A stretch of 64,000 nt of DNA from Chanos chanos (lineage: Eukaryota > Chordata > Actinopteri > Gonorynchiformes > Chanidae): assembly GCF_902362185.1 (NCBI RefSeq), contig NC_044503.1, forward strand, positions 25,624,484-25,688,483. The letters are read 5' to 3'. The position numbers and the translations under genes are program-made. Positions within the stretch are counted from its first letter, which is position 1; every line of letters starts with the position of its first letter. The notes beneath the pieces were generated by a model. That model made no database searches and was not told the origin of the DNA. It saw nothing but the letters and a program-made list of their open reading frames with translations. Shown here in pieces: positions 25,624 to 39,183 of the stretch.

Positions 25624-26876
25624 CACGCACACCGTATAGGAGCCAGACAGAGCAGGCAGGGAATGGGAGGATCCTGAGATGCATCAGTTCAGATTTGATT
25701 TTTGGAAGTTAAGTCGATTAGACACAGGGAAAAGAAACCTGTGTCTGAGTAGGAGACATGTATGAGCTCTGAGAAGCCGAGAGATTATTCAGGGCAGGTA
25801 TTTTTACTCTAGTAGTCTAAGAGAGATGGTGAGCTGGCATGGACTATAAGAACAAGGCTATTTTTATTATTTCTCTCTGTTTTGATTGCTGTACCCCCTA
25901 CATCTCTGACGTATATGTCTTTTTATTCTATGCCAGTGCTGCCTGTTCGTCATTCTCAAGTGAGGAGACCCGCCCAGCTAATGCTCAGCTGTTTGACTGG
26001 TCTGGTTGCCCACTCACTAGATCCTTCTGTCTGTACTACCGTACCGTGACCTGTCGAGTCATTTCATGTTCAGCGTTTGACTTTATATTAAGCATGTAGG
26101 ATGTGTATTGATTATTGTTTGCTCTTTGAAGTCTCTTTGGCTGTGTGCAAGCAAATGCTGTGTGTGTGTGTGTGTGTGTGTGTACACCTACATTTGTGTC
26201 TGCTCATTTTATCTCTTTTTCACACGTACACACAAGCCCAAATCATTGGCTTGGAGACATCTAAAAACATATACACACACACACACACACACTAAGGAAT
26301 CACAGGAAGTCACTGAACAGATATGACAGTATAATGGGGGTACAGCACAGTGTGTGGCTAGCCAAGCTCCAGCTCGCCCAGTGTTTTGTGTGTGTCTCCC
26401 CCTGTTCTGTCACGTTAGTCCTTTAACGTCTCTGAGCGCTGTGTCGTGGGATATCGCGCCTCTCCAGGATCTGACATGCTCGCTCTGTTTGAGAAGCCAG
26501 GGATGTAATCTCAGCAGGCCTCAGCGCTTGCGGCAAACAATGCTACACTGACAAGGATTTCTCTGCAGGAACCTGTAGAGAAAAGCTTCTACACAGCTCA
26601 AGTACGAATCAGCTGAACTGAGAGCGTATTAGATATATATGTATGTATGTAAACTGTACAAATATATATGTACTACCAAGCAGCCCACACAACTGATAGA
26701 CATCATAGACAGTGCTCACATGCACTAATGATGCAGGATTACCAGTGGTCTAATATCTACTGTGATGGTTGGTTGAACTTTTGTTATGCTTTTAATTGGT
26801 GTTATTCCACATTCACACAAGTTAGATAGGTGTGAATGTGTGTGTGTGGCTATGACTGTGCGTCTTTGCCACTGTC

Positions 26877-26907
<31 letters not shown>

Positions 26908-27489
26908 CCTGTCCATAGGAGATGAAGAGTTTTAATTACCAACACTCAAATTTACTGTAATAAGTATACATGAATGCATGGTGTCGCACTGTCCAGGGTG
27001 TTTCCCCACCTTTTGCCCAATGAATGCTGGGATTGGCTCTAGCACCGGGTGACCCTGATTAGGAAAAGCGGCTTAGAAAATGAGCGAATGTATAAATGAT
27101 GTCCTATCACTCCGACTTAGGCAGTACATGCTTACATCTAATCTATACGATGTGCTCTAGAATCAGGCCATTTAAAGTCGTCTCCACCGCAGTGTATGGC
27201 GCAAATTTTACAAATTCACACAATCCTACAAATACGTCAGCGCTGAAACATAATCAACACCAAAACTACGACATCTCTCTTTTTTTTTCTTTTTTTTTCT
27301 TTTAACTCCACGACGTCGAAACGTCTCGCCCCTATAGCGGTCTGAGCGCGTCGTCGCTTGGCTTTGTTTGCATCACGTTCGCTGACCGCACGCTCTCAAG
27401 GTCACAAAGCCAGCCCTCCAGATGGATGAGTCAGACCATGACTCCTTTGCTGGTCTGTGGCCCTGTCCAAAAAAAAAGAAAATAACCTC

Positions 27490-27524
<35 letters not shown>

Positions 27525-28204
27525 ACATCCCCAACACTCCCATGAGGGTTGCATTTGTGGTCTGTGGTCACTCAACCAACAAGTTTTTAATTACCACAGT
27601 AGCTAACTAACAAGCCTCAGTTCTAATTAGACAGGCCACAGTTTTTTTTGGACACTCTTTTTTTTTTAAGCAGAACGGTGTGAACAGAAGTCAAATCGAT
27701 AAAGTCTCTAGGATGCAAAAATAGAAACAAAGAGTACCCATTTTCTTTCGGCTCTGTGAATGTTCCATGTTGTGCTCTTATTTCAAGTTACAGGGCCAAC
27801 AGATTGCCGAAAGCTTTGCGTCAACGGTCGCTTCTCGTGTGGAAATCGCATGAGGCGTCTAAAATGTGATGCGAACCAATGCCATAAAAATACGTAAAAA
27901 TAAATACACGCATTTGAAAGAATAACCCTCATTACGTGTGCGATCAGTGTGAATTTGCCTCATTTGAACTGTCTCGCTGTTGCCGTGCAGAAAAGGGGTG
28001 ATTAAAGAGGGTTTTTATTTGGTTTGTAATCTATGATCTGTGGTCCTCCCTCTCTTGGCGTGTTCCTCTGGCGGTCCGGATCAATGTCTCTTCCTCACAC
28101 CCGCTGGGTGACATCCATCAATACCTTTGATTAGTCAGTGTCTGGCAGAGAGCACAGTTTGACCATGCTAGCCTCTTGGTTTCTGTGATGTGTCTGTGTG
28201 TGTA

Positions 28205-28257
<53 letters not shown>

Positions 28258-28412
28258 GTTGTTAAATGATGTCAATTTCACTTTAGTGTGTGAGCTTGAG
28301 TCGTAGTTTGATGCCTAATTAAGACTTGAATGAAACAGCTAATGAAATGTGTTTGTGTGTGTATCTAATCAGTCATTTTCTCTGTGTGCGTGTACGTGTG
28401 CGTGCGTGTCCG

Positions 28413-28443
<31 letters not shown>

Positions 28444-29965
28444 CTTCAGGCTATGTTCAGTCTGTGTATGGTGGAGAGTGAGGCTGATGAAGTGACACTA
28501 CAGGGAGTAACGTGTGTGGGACTGAAGCACGCCCTAGACTTTGCCTACACTGGTCAGGTATGTCCCCCCCCCCCCCCATCTCATGTCTCTCACACGATGT
28601 CCATTCACCTCGCTGACCCACAAAAATAACAGTGTAGGCCCTGTTTCCCTTCAAACCTCTGCCTATCAGTCTATTGACTGCCAGTAACAGTGCTTCATCT
28701 GCCAACAAGTCAGGAGGTTTGCTGTTGTTCACAAGCATGTTCGTGGAGACTCTCTGACACGGGTTCAGTCATTACAATCATGTCTGTTGGCGTCGACGCA
28801 TCAAAAGTCCGGTTTATTTTAAAACCCGCGGGACGAGGTTGCGAGAATAGCGAGCGCCGGATGAATAATCGTATGTCCCCATGGAGACGAGCGGAGGACG
28901 GTTGTATGTAGGATAGAACCAACCAACTTGTGCGTGTTAGTCCGTCCAGACGTTGAGACAGGGAGTGGTCGAGCGTGGGTGCGTTAATCATCCAGGCGAA
29001 CGCGCAGCTAAAACCACACCAACCTGCATAGATACACGAGGGCCGTTCAGCCATTTCTGCCAATACACACTCAGACAAAAATCAAAAAAGCATGAAAGTG
29101 CAGCTGAAAATAGAATTTTTTTTTTTCTTGCCTGTAAATAGAGCCTAGTGTCCGTTCATTTGAATAAACAGAATATCCAGTAAACCCATTTGTAAACATT
29201 ATCTCTGGGCAGGGTTAAAAGCCTTAATGATACTTTAAAAACGAATTTAGTTTTGTTTGTGTACTTGTATGTGGACAATTATTTATAAATGCGTCATCAT
29301 AGATAAATATATTTCCTGAAATAAAGCTGCTGGCAACTAAAAGGCAAACTGAAACCTGAAAATGATTAAAGAAAGACCATCAAAAGATCAGTACCGGAAG
29401 ACACTGACTAAAATATACTCTCTTGAATCACTCATTTTTATCAAATTCGTGAATAAATAAGAACAATACATAGATCTATATGTGTGTGTGTGTGTGTGTA
29501 TGTGTGTGTGTGTGTGTGTGGTGGGGGTGGAGGATTAGGTGTAATCAGGTACTGAGAGAGGCGGACTCTGAGTTAGAGAGAGCCGGCCCAAAACGCTGTG
29601 TCTCTGTTAATCAATGAAATATGTAACCCACTATTAGTACCTAATTATCCGACCGCTGAAATATTAATGCAGAAATGAATCTGTGTGGTGCGTGCCCATG
29701 AAGACTTATCGTTCTCTGTAAAAGAAAGTATTAATAATTCAAAGAATGTGCATATACTGTGCAGCAGGTGAACGCTGTGATCGGTTGCTTTGGTTTCATC
29801 GTGTTTCTTTAGCCCGGGTTGAGTCGTCTGTTATACAGCTCAGAGTTTTTAAGTGCTCTCTCAGCTTAACTTTAGAATGACCCACATGCCCTGACACCAC
29901 CCCAGGGTTTGGCAAAGGCAATACATCAGGTCATCTCACTCAGGTCCCCTTTCTCTCTCTCTTTC

Positions 29966-29999
<34 letters not shown>

Positions 30000-30036
30000 A
30001 CCCTCTCTCTCTCTCTCTCTATCTCTCTCTGTCACC

Positions 30037-30083
<47 letters not shown>

Positions 30084-32969
30084 ACCCTATCTCTCTCTCT
30101 CTCTCTCTCTCTCTAACTGTCTGTAGATCATGCTGGAGCCCGGGGTGATCGAGGACGTCCTGTCCGCTGGAAGTCATCTACAGCTGCTGGACCTGCTTGG
30201 TCTTTGCTCACACTACCTCATACAGGTGAGTCACACACACACTTGCACACACACACACACACACACACACAAAGACATACGCATAGACATACACATACAC
30301 ACTCACACACACAGCTTACCTTTTCCATAAGGGATTAACGACATTAAAATGAGACATTGAGATAAAACCTCATGGAACTGAGGTTTTCAGGGGGAACGTA
30401 CGCCACCTGCTGTCAGAGAGAACAAATTACAACTGAATGAGTAAATCTTTTTAGACATGGCCACAGTAAAGGCCAATGACAAAGGACATTTAAGTGACAA
30501 ATGCTGACATGATATAAACACGTGTCATGTTGTGAATTATGTTAGATACTTATTCTAGAAGGTTTTCCTACATTATACATCAAAACATTTTTTTTCTCTC
30601 ACAGAAAATGGAATGACGCTGTTTCTGATGTGTGTTAATGTTGTACTTTTAGCATAAAGCTATACGTCTCTAAGATATGTAGTTAGTTGGTTACAGTATG
30701 TAATTTAAAAGTTGAGTAGATAAACTGAGGTATTGTAATTTGTCTGTGTGTTTTGTTCCTTATGAATATTCATATTAGGTTTGTGAGCAGCTTCAGCAAA
30801 GGCCAACAGATGGCAGTCTGCCTCCATTTTCAATCCGACTCTGGTTTTCTCTCTCTCCCTCTCTCTCTGTTTCTCTCTGTCTCTCTCTGTTCTTCTTTTC
30901 TTAGCTCCCAGCTCATTGTTTCTCATCTGACTGTTTTTATACTCCTCCCTCACTGTCATTTTCATTACTGTCTGTCCTAGATGTTTTCCAACATCACCCC
31001 TTCTCCTCTCTGTCTCTCTCTCTCTCTCCCCCCATCTCTTTCTGTCTCTCTCTCTCCATCTCTCTCTGTCTCTCACTCCATCTCTCTCTGTCTAATTATA
31101 ATAGTGATGACTTGGTAGAACCGTGCTTATATGTTTTTGATTACTCTGAGACACATTCACACAACTGGTGCTATGTGTGAATGTGTGTGTGTGATTATGA
31201 CGGTGCATTCTTTAACACAGCGTCTTTACATATAAGTGTGTGTGTGTGTGTGTGTATTGGTCCCATCCGTAGGAGTTAAACAGTTTTAATTACCTGGACC
31301 TGTACCGCCTGGCTGACCTCTTCCACCTGCCTGTCCTGGAGGAGGCTGTAGTTAATTTCTTGGTGGAGCACCTGTCTGAGCTGCAGCAAAACAGACAGGA
31401 GGAAGTGCTCCTGGTCCCCTATCGCCTCCTCAGGGAGGTGCTCAAGAGCGACCGACTCACTTCCCTCAACGAGGAGGAGATCTGGCAGGTGCGTGCTCCT
31501 CACGCTCTGACGCCTCACACTCATTTGTTCACTGGCCAATCCATGAATTCAGAGCCACAGTAAAATATAGTGCGGTTAACGGTTTATAATGCATTTTTAA
31601 ATTGTATTCGTAAATCGTCCAATACATTATTGCACACAGATACACACAGCAAAATTTGCTAGTCTTGATTTGCAGTGTAAAATGTTATGGTTTTGAGTTG
31701 TTAAGTTAAGTTAAGTCCATTAACTCCGTAGCCATTGAATTGACTCTCTGGAGTGTTGATTTACATTAACAGGTAAAAATGTGTTTATTATAGTCTGCAC
31801 TCACCAGAGCAAACTGAATAAACACTGAGGGTTCATTTGAGAGTGCTGAATGTGCTCTGCAGTCATTGAGAAACCTTTTTGCTTTGTTCTCAGTCACATT
31901 CAAAAATGATGCTGTATGTTCTCACTCACATTAAAATGCAGCCATCCCCATCGCCTGCTACAAAATTCATACGGCCCTTTTATTTTTTCTCTCTCCTTCC
32001 CCTCCTCTTTTAGAAGAAGGTGTGCATCCATGTCTGTGTGTGTAACTGCAAGCGTGTGTGTGTGTGTGTGCGCGTGTGTGCGTGCACGCGTGTGCGTCAG
32101 TGTGTGTGTAGGGAAAGGGGGTATGGGCGGGGTGGGGGGGGGGTTGTGGTATGACTGTTCATTTGCACCAATCAGACTCCCCTCCATCCACCCCCCTCCT
32201 CCCCACCTCAGTCTCCCTCTGATTAGGCCCACCGTCGCTCCATCAGGGCTCCAATTCCCCAGCTGTCACTCCGGCCGCCCCACTGATTGAAAACAATCAG
32301 GCCTCTGATGGTACAATTACCCTGACCCCCTTAACCAGCCGCCGCTGCTATAATCAGGGGCTGATTAGGCTGCTTTGGGCCTCCTTCACTTTGCGGAGAA
32401 GGTTAATTTGGGCATCAGACGGAAGCGTGATGGGCACTGAGGCCGGTGGCGTCGTTCGCCAGCCAAACGTGCGACCGCCGGTACTACCCCCGATATAGTT
32501 TGCCTGTCAATCATCATCGTCACGCAGAGTTCTCAGAGTCTCACGCTCTGGAAATCACATTTTCTTCCTCTTTTGTTTTTTTTTTCTTTTCTTTTCATCC
32601 CTTTTCTTTCTCTCTCTCTCTCTCGGTCTCTTGCTCACTCTCTTTTGCGTTCACTCTCTCTTTTTTTGGTTGCGGGTGCGGGGTGGTGGGGTGGTTGGGG
32701 GGGGGGGGGGGGGAGTTAATTTATTCTCTACCCCGAGGAAGTTCTCTGATCCAGCATGACGTTCACAGTCAACAGACGGTGCAGCGCTCACACCTCTCTC
32801 CCTCTCTCCCTCTCTCTCTATCTCTTTTTTCCCCTCTCTCTCTGTCTGTCTGTCTCACTCACTCTCCATCTCTCTCACTCTGACTCTCTTTCCCTCCTTC
32901 ACGGCTGTGAGAAGGAGGGTGAAAGAGAAAACAGAAAAAATGGTGTTTCTGAGTGAGAGTGAGTGAGAC

Positions 32970-33006
<37 letters not shown>

Positions 33007-35482
33007 ATAAGGATAGTAACAGAGGATGTTAACTAAACAAAAATGTTATAGAGTAACATAAGACAGAAAGGTTGAGACAGTGATGGAGAAAAAAAAAAAT
33101 CAGTCAGTTAAACTGGGATAATTTTCCACACAATCATAGTGGGTCTACTGCAGAAAGATCAGAGTAATTCAGTGGAGTGTGTACGCGATAGCGCGATATT
33201 CGTAGTCGAACATTAAGAGTGTGTCTTTTTTGCATGTGTGCGCACACAATGCCCGTAGGTCAGGTGGAAATGAGCACAGCGAGGGGGCCATGTTGTGGGT
33301 AATCTCTAAGTGCTGTAATAAGTTCTGTCTCAGGTCTGATTGTGTTAAAAGCCACTATGTCTCTCTGATAGATGCGCCATCGCGTATCTCAAGCCATCTC
33401 GCCCACGTCCCCCAGTCAGAGTCTTCTAGCTACAGCGCTCCACTCGCTCCGGAGAGTAATATTAACAGTTAAAAAAAAAAAAAAAACACGTATATATAGT
33501 TCATACTAACAGTCCCACACACAGCTGAAACAATGTTCCTTTTTTTTTTTTTTTCTCTCCAGTTCAATTAACTACCTTTAGCCCTACTCCTCGCTTGCGC
33601 TGAAACCCACAGCACAGTTCCATAAGCGCGCGTGTGTGTGTGTCTGTCTAATTCTCGGCAGGGACGCGAGTCCTGGCTCTGTGTGTGTATGTGAGACAGA
33701 GTCTATCTGATTTACATTCAGAAATCTCCGGCAGCATACTATGTATAACAACCCCCCCCCCCCCCTCCCAACCCCAACCCCCACACCCCCCCAAATATAC
33801 ACACACACACACACACACACACAGAGCGTAATACAGTGGAATTAATGTAAAGTAATAAGGATCTGTGGATATTTTTTCCGCGGAGGCAGAGGCACGTTCG
33901 TCCTGCCCACCCTGTGTTGAACTGCGGGAGTATTCTATCATATGAGCAGCGTGATCTCTTGATCCTGACGCTGCGCGGAATACTAATGAGCTGCTCTCTG
34001 CTTTACTGCCTTAGCTGCTGGTTTGCTGGCTGGAACACGACTGCAGATATCAGTATGCCGACGACTTGCTACAGTACGTACGCTACGGCCTGATGGAGGT
34101 CCCGGCGCTACACCGGCTAGCTCGCGGACACCCGCTGATCCAGTCCAGCGCCGCCGCGGCCGCGCTGGTGGAGGAGGCGCTGGAGTACCACCGCGCCACG
34201 TTCGCTCAACCCGTCCGCCAGACGGCTCGCACCAGGCCCCGTTTCCAGTCACTGACGCTCTACATCGCCGGCGGCCGCAAGCGGGAGGTTAGCCGCGTCA
34301 GGGAGCTACGCTATTTCAACCCGGCGGCACAGGAGCAAGTCCGCGTGGCCGGCGGCTCCAACTGGAGCGAGTTGGCGCCCATGCCCGCCGGGCGAAGCCA
34401 CCACTGTGTGGCGGTCATGGGTAACTTTTTGTTTGTGGCGGGCGGAGAGGTGGAGCACGCCACCGGGAGGACGTGCGCGGTACGTAGCGCTTGCCGCTAC
34501 GACCCGCGAGGTAACCGTTGGACCGACATAGCGCCGATGAAAGCCTGCAGAGAACATTTCGTTCTCGGGGCACTGGGTCAGTTTCTCTACGCCGTCGGAG
34601 GGCGAAACGAACTTCATCAAGTCCTGCCTAGCGTGGAACGCTACTGCCCCAAGAGAAACAAATGGACGTTCGTGCAGTCTTTTGACCGCTCACTTTCCTG
34701 CCATGCCGGCTGCGTTGCCGACGGTCTACTCTGGGTGTCAGGTACAGAAAAACAGAGGCTTTGACACGGAAAGAACTAACACACCCACACAAATACAGTC
34801 TAATACACAGATGCTCATACTGATATTCCAAATATATGTACACGGGCAGAACTTTTCCTCCCTTGGAACATGTATCTGAATGCTGACTGCTGCCAGGTAC
34901 TCAAATTGATAACCCGAAGTCAGTTATCTGCCTGTACATATGTTTATGAGGGGAGATATGAAATTTGATTTTAATAACCGGTTGGCAAAATGATCACAGA
35001 TGCCTCTGTTTTCAGGTGGTGTCACAAACACGGCTCAGTATCAAAACAGGCTGATGGTGTACGATCCAGTCCAGGCAAGTGTGTGTATGTGTGTGCGTGT
35101 GTGTATATGTGTCTGTGTTCTATACAATAACGAATGCAATAGACACACCTAACTAAATAACAGTCACTTGCCCATCGTAAGCCCTGTTTTTTTTTTTCTG
35201 GTTGTGTGGGTCACTGTGTAGAAGAGAGAGAAAAGGAGAGCGAGAGAAGTAGGAGATTCATTGGTATTCACACAGGCTTCTCATTCACCTGCCAGGAACA
35301 CCAACCCCCCACCCACACTACCCTCAACAGATGGCCACCCGTCAGTTCCCCCTAGACACACACACGCACACACACAAACACACACACACACGCAAACACA
35401 TACTCAATCACCCACACACATTATGTACGTACCCACCATGCTCACGCACAACCACTCATAAATGTATGGTTGTATACACACA

Positions 35483-35521
<39 letters not shown>

Positions 35522-37169
35522 ATGTATCCCTTAAACCAATATTGCTCTGGTCCAGAAGGTTGATACTGTATATCTAGACAATTTATGCTCTGTGCACTTG
35601 CACAATATGCCCTAAAGACTACCCCATACACAAATAAACCACTCTTTTCCTCTCTCTCATTTTTCTCCCCCTTCTCTCTCTTTCTTCTCCCTTTTTCTTC
35701 CCTTCTCTCTCGCTCTCTCTCTCTTTTTTCTCACTCCCCTTCTCTCTGGCTTTTTCTCTCTGCTTTTTCTCCCCTCTCTCCCATTCTCTCTCTCTCTCTC
35801 TCACACACACCTCTCTTCCACATCTGTCTTTCTCTTTCCATCCCTTTTCTCTTCTCTCTCTCTTTCTCTGACAGAATCAGTGGCTTGCCCGTAGTCCAAT
35901 GATTCAGAGGAGAGTCTATCATGTGATGGCGGCTGTGAGGAGACAGCTGTACGTGTTAGGTGGAAACGACCTGGACTTTAACAACGATCGAATCCTGGTT
36001 CGACACATCGACTCGTACGACATCGACATGGACCAGTGGACCCGCTGCACCTTCAGTCTCCTCACCGGTGAGAACCTTCCAGAAACCAGCCAAAAGTCAG
36101 CAAACACACAAATTATACTGCAGACCTTCGACATCACATGACGAAAGATACATCGCAGGCGTCCGACCCCACGCTCTGTAGTGTTTCTCCACCACGGGCG
36201 CGCTTTGAGAAATGTTCAAAATCTCTCATGACAATGCCTCGCTTTTTTTAATTGCAGATTGTAGTTTCCAGCTAGATGAGAAATGCAACACTCATATGTA
36301 CATCGCGTAAGGCAGTTTAAGCTGACACACTAGATTACGTAGGTTATAATGGCAAAATGTGTTTTTCAATGAGGTTTAATCATTCTAAAATGGTTCCAAA
36401 GATTTTTTTTTTTTTTGAATGATTTTTTTTTTTTTTTCACAAACCATTGGAGGGAAAACTGTTCTAACCACCACATACAACTTCCTCTTAAACACTAGTG
36501 CAGTCCCTACCGCAGCTTCCTTTTACTCCAAACTATATTTTCCCTCGCACAAAACACTTCTTTTTTTTCTAGCTTTCTCCCTAACACACCTACACGCTTT
36601 TCTCTTTCCAAACTCTTACCCGAGGCAAGCCTAATAACAAGCCAAGTGGGGGCTGACACGGTCTACACCACTGGCTCACAAAAACCTGCTCTACTGCACA
36701 CCCCCCCCCCCAAGTGGTCAAAGGCAAAAAAAAAAGAAAAAAAAAAAGAAGACCTCAGAACAGGCTATAATTTCCTCCATAAAGCAGAGATGTCTGTTAT
36801 GCTCACTGCACAGGCCAGAATGAAGCAGGCGTAGCCGTGCACGACGATCGGATTTATGTTGTCGGGGGATACTCAATCTGGACCAATGAACCGTTGGCTT
36901 GTATTCAGGTGAGTTTGGTGGAAAGATATGGGGGGGGGGGGCGGGGTTTGATGTTATATATTTCCCTTTTGATTAAGGTGTCAGAGTTGTGTGTTTGCTT
37001 TTGATAGGTCTTGGACGTGAGCGTGAGGGGAAAAGAGGAGGTGTTTTACGGACCGACGTTACCGTTTGCTTCCAACGGCATAGCGGCGTGTTTCCTACCC
37101 GCTCCTTATTTCACCTGCCCCAACCTACAAACTTTACAAGTGCCCCATCACAGGATAGGGGCCCTTTAA
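24178..37169 (+). CDS. KLHL32: KLHL32, BTB-BACK-Kelch protein, complete
   Basis: Exons: 24178-24245 (ATG 24223, upstream in-frame TAG in the same exon), 25108-25288, 28450-28557, 30127-30225, 31273-31488, 34015-34741, 35016-35074, 35875-36067, 36814-36908 and 37008-37169 (stop TAA). All phases agree; 620 residues, the human length as I recall it. The order is BTB (LLCDVTLVAGEQKFHAHKAV; CSDYFRAMFS), BACK (ELNSFNYLDLYRLADLF onwards) and six kelch blades (AGGEVEHATGRTCA, VGGRNELHQVLP, SGGVTNTAQYQNR, LGGNDLDFNNDR, VGGYSIWTNEP). Proteins of this class are substrate adaptors for CUL3 ubiquitin ligases; KLHL32's own substrate is not known to me. The intron after 35074 has a GC donor (GCAAGT). The large 727-nt exon is much more GC-rich than the introns. 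Several introns end in very long CT tracts. The start exon supplies MPSETLPS, collinear with human MPSERCLS. Confidence 0.96.
26748..26940 (+). pseudogene. Decayed copy of the 5' part of KLHL32 exon 5 and its intron
   Basis: It aligns by eye over about 190 bp with 31090-31294. Shared features in order are GTCTAAT, GTGATG, a CACATTCACACAA block, GTGTGAATGTGTGTGTGTG, a TG run, and a TAG-GAG acceptor followed by AGTTTTAATTACC. The homology stops 22 bases into the exon. It lies in intron 2, before exon 3, and cannot act as a normal exon. Confidence 0.7.
26985..27092 (+). mobile_element. 3' tail of an L2-type LINE (or a SINE sharing that tail)
   Basis: The stretch has the layout of the tail common in fish: CACTGTCCAGGGTG, then CCC(A)CC, GAATGCTGGGATTGGCTC(T)AGCACC, GACCCTGATTAGGA, and AAGCGG(C)TTAGAAAATG followed by short ATG-type repeats. 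Only the extreme 3' end is present. Confidence 0.72.
27491..27521. repeat. Poly(C) tract, 31 bases
   Basis: A pure C run in KLHL32 intron 2, the longest homopolymer in the window. Confidence 0.92.
28195..28259. repeat. (TG)n microsatellite upstream of KLHL32 exon 3
   Basis: A TG run of about 60 bp with few interruptions; a second (28384-28443) abuts the exon 3 acceptor. Confidence 0.92.
29949..30118. repeat. (CT)n tract ending at the KLHL32 exon 4 acceptor
   Basis: About 170 bp, almost all pyrimidine and mostly CT, ending 8 bp before the exon starting at 30127. It functions as an extremely long polypyrimidine tract. Confidence 0.92.
32210..32450. promoter_or_regulatory. Candidate enhancer in KLHL32 intron 5
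   Basis: A non-repetitive, balanced-composition block inside a repeat-rich intron. It contains CTGATTAGG near 32218 and two perfect inverted repeats: CTGATTG-AAAA-CAATCAG (32283-32300) and TAATCAG-GGG-CTGATTA (32351-32367). The half sites are homeodomain/TALE-like. Function is inferred from motif density only. Confidence 0.35.
33474..33487. repeat. Poly(A) run, one of several in KLHL32 intron 5
   Basis: A-rich run within the repeat-rich second half of intron 5 (32560-33850), which also contains CT, G, GA, AC and C tracts (C runs at about 33751-33765). Confidence 0.6.
35471..35518. repeat. (AC)n microsatellite in KLHL32 intron 7
   Basis: A near-perfect CA run. A CT-rich tract (about 35641-35870) follows and ends at the exon 8 acceptor. 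Confidence 0.9.
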
Positions 37170-37625
37170 CACACACACAGACAAAGTTCCGAAATATCTC
37201 GTAAAGTGTAACATTGAAAAGATCTGCTCTTTATACCCTTTAAATCAAAGTTTGGGAGATTTGAAGAGAATCTGCGTTGAGTAATTACTTGTGTAAATAT
37301 GAAGAAAAGGAGGATCTATTGTGTGAAAAAAAAACGTTACATTACTTCCATTAAGTGTTTGGTTATTGGACGCAAGCTATAAGTGAGTCTGTCACGTGCG
37401 ACAAAAAAAACAATTTGTCCGTGTCGTCTCCCGAGTAAAACCACCGTTTACGAAAGGGCAGTTATATTCCTGTGCCAAACTCCATAGTCCTCCTCCGCTC
37501 CAACATGTCCAACGCAAAGCCTAACACACACACACACACACATTTATAAAAGGTAAAGAGGACAATCTCTGACAGTCAATGGACTGGGAAGAACTCTGTG
37601 ACCAGGTCCATCAGATGGACTTCCC

Positions 37626-37658
<33 letters not shown>

Positions 37659-38616
37659 GAGGGCTCAGACCGAGACACTTAAGTTGAAGTCTCCGATTGC
37701 TAAAGCCTTCCTGATAAAGACATACTTGCACCCATCAAGGATGAGACATAAGGGAAAAAAGAGAAAGAAATCTCTGGATGACTGACTAAGCAGCACCCGT
37801 AGGGAAACAAAATAAAAGCATCAAACACATCACACTCACTCTGCTGGAAGACTACATCTTCTCCTCATTGGTACTCCAGGGCTATTTAGACTTAATTAAA
37901 CCGTTGTTAGGACTCAGTCAACTTGACTCCTGTCATTCTGATCTGTTTCGATTCAGAATGGATGGATGAAGCCATGAGAAAGAAGAGTTTGGGGGTTTGT
38001 TTTCTATTTATGCTCAGGATATCTGTTTAACGAATGTGTTTGTCCTTAATTAACATGTCATATATATCTGCATTCGTAGACAGAGAGCTACTCATAAAGC
38101 ATATAATCTTATTGATTAGACTGCCAGCTTGCGGTATTTCATGTTTTACTTATTTATTTTTATTTAACCTAAATGCAACCGCTTTGATTTCAATAACATG
38201 CAGGAAAATAGGTAGAAAATGCAAATGTGGGTAGATTTTCAGACCAGGAAATACAACAAATGAACAGTTGTGAAAATCTTTTGTGCTTTGTGTTTCTTCA
38301 ACCGGTGACCTATCCAGGCCCTTAACTGGATTAGGTCTTGTCCACTTTGAAAATGAATGTACAGTATCCTTGGACCTCCAAGTAACAGTAAGCAAATAGC
38401 ATTGCATTGCCTAGGGGGTGGGGTTAAACATCCTACCAATTAGATCACATGGTTTAACCAAAAAAAAAAAAGACAAATGATTAACATGCAGGAGAGCACA
38501 CAGGCACACAGTAAACTCATTTGATGACTCTCCTCTAATGAAGTGTGTGTTGCATTTTGACGACTCCTCACACTACACCAAGGAAGGTGTGATTGTGTTT
38601 TCAGACAGCTGGGTGA

Positions 38617-38654
<38 letters not shown>

Positions 38655-38677
38655 GGAGGGAGGCATGTGTGTGTGTC

Positions 38678-38712
<35 letters not shown>

Positions 38713-39131
38713 TGCGCAGCAGATAGAAAAATAGAAGAAGTGATTGTGACGGAAGGACCTTGAAGCAGAGTGATGATGAGAGACTGCAGGCAATCTGTAC
38801 CCAATCATGAAGATTCCAAACATGGTAAATGGCATTGTGGGAGAAAAACACAGACAAACACACACACACATACATACATACGGGAGGGGGGAAAAAGGGG
38901 GGGGGGGTGGAATCCTAGGTGTCATCTCAGTGTTTTTTGTTTTTTTTTAACTATCTCAGTGTTTACGTTTGGAATTAAGAAATCACGTCGTTTATTCTCA
39001 TTCATCAGAACTATAATTGCAGCCCTTGTATGGCCCCACAACACAGTGAATGTGGAGAGGACTGAAGGGGTGTGTGAGTCGTGAAGGTGAAGGCTTCTGA
39101 TTAAGTCTGACCACTCATAACTTACACTGAA

Positions 39132-39183
<52 letters not shown>

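Noticed and set aside
33983-34620. Minus-strand frames of 89 and 104 codons
   Set aside because: They are antisense to the GC-rich KLHL32 exon 6; stop codons are rare there because of base composition.
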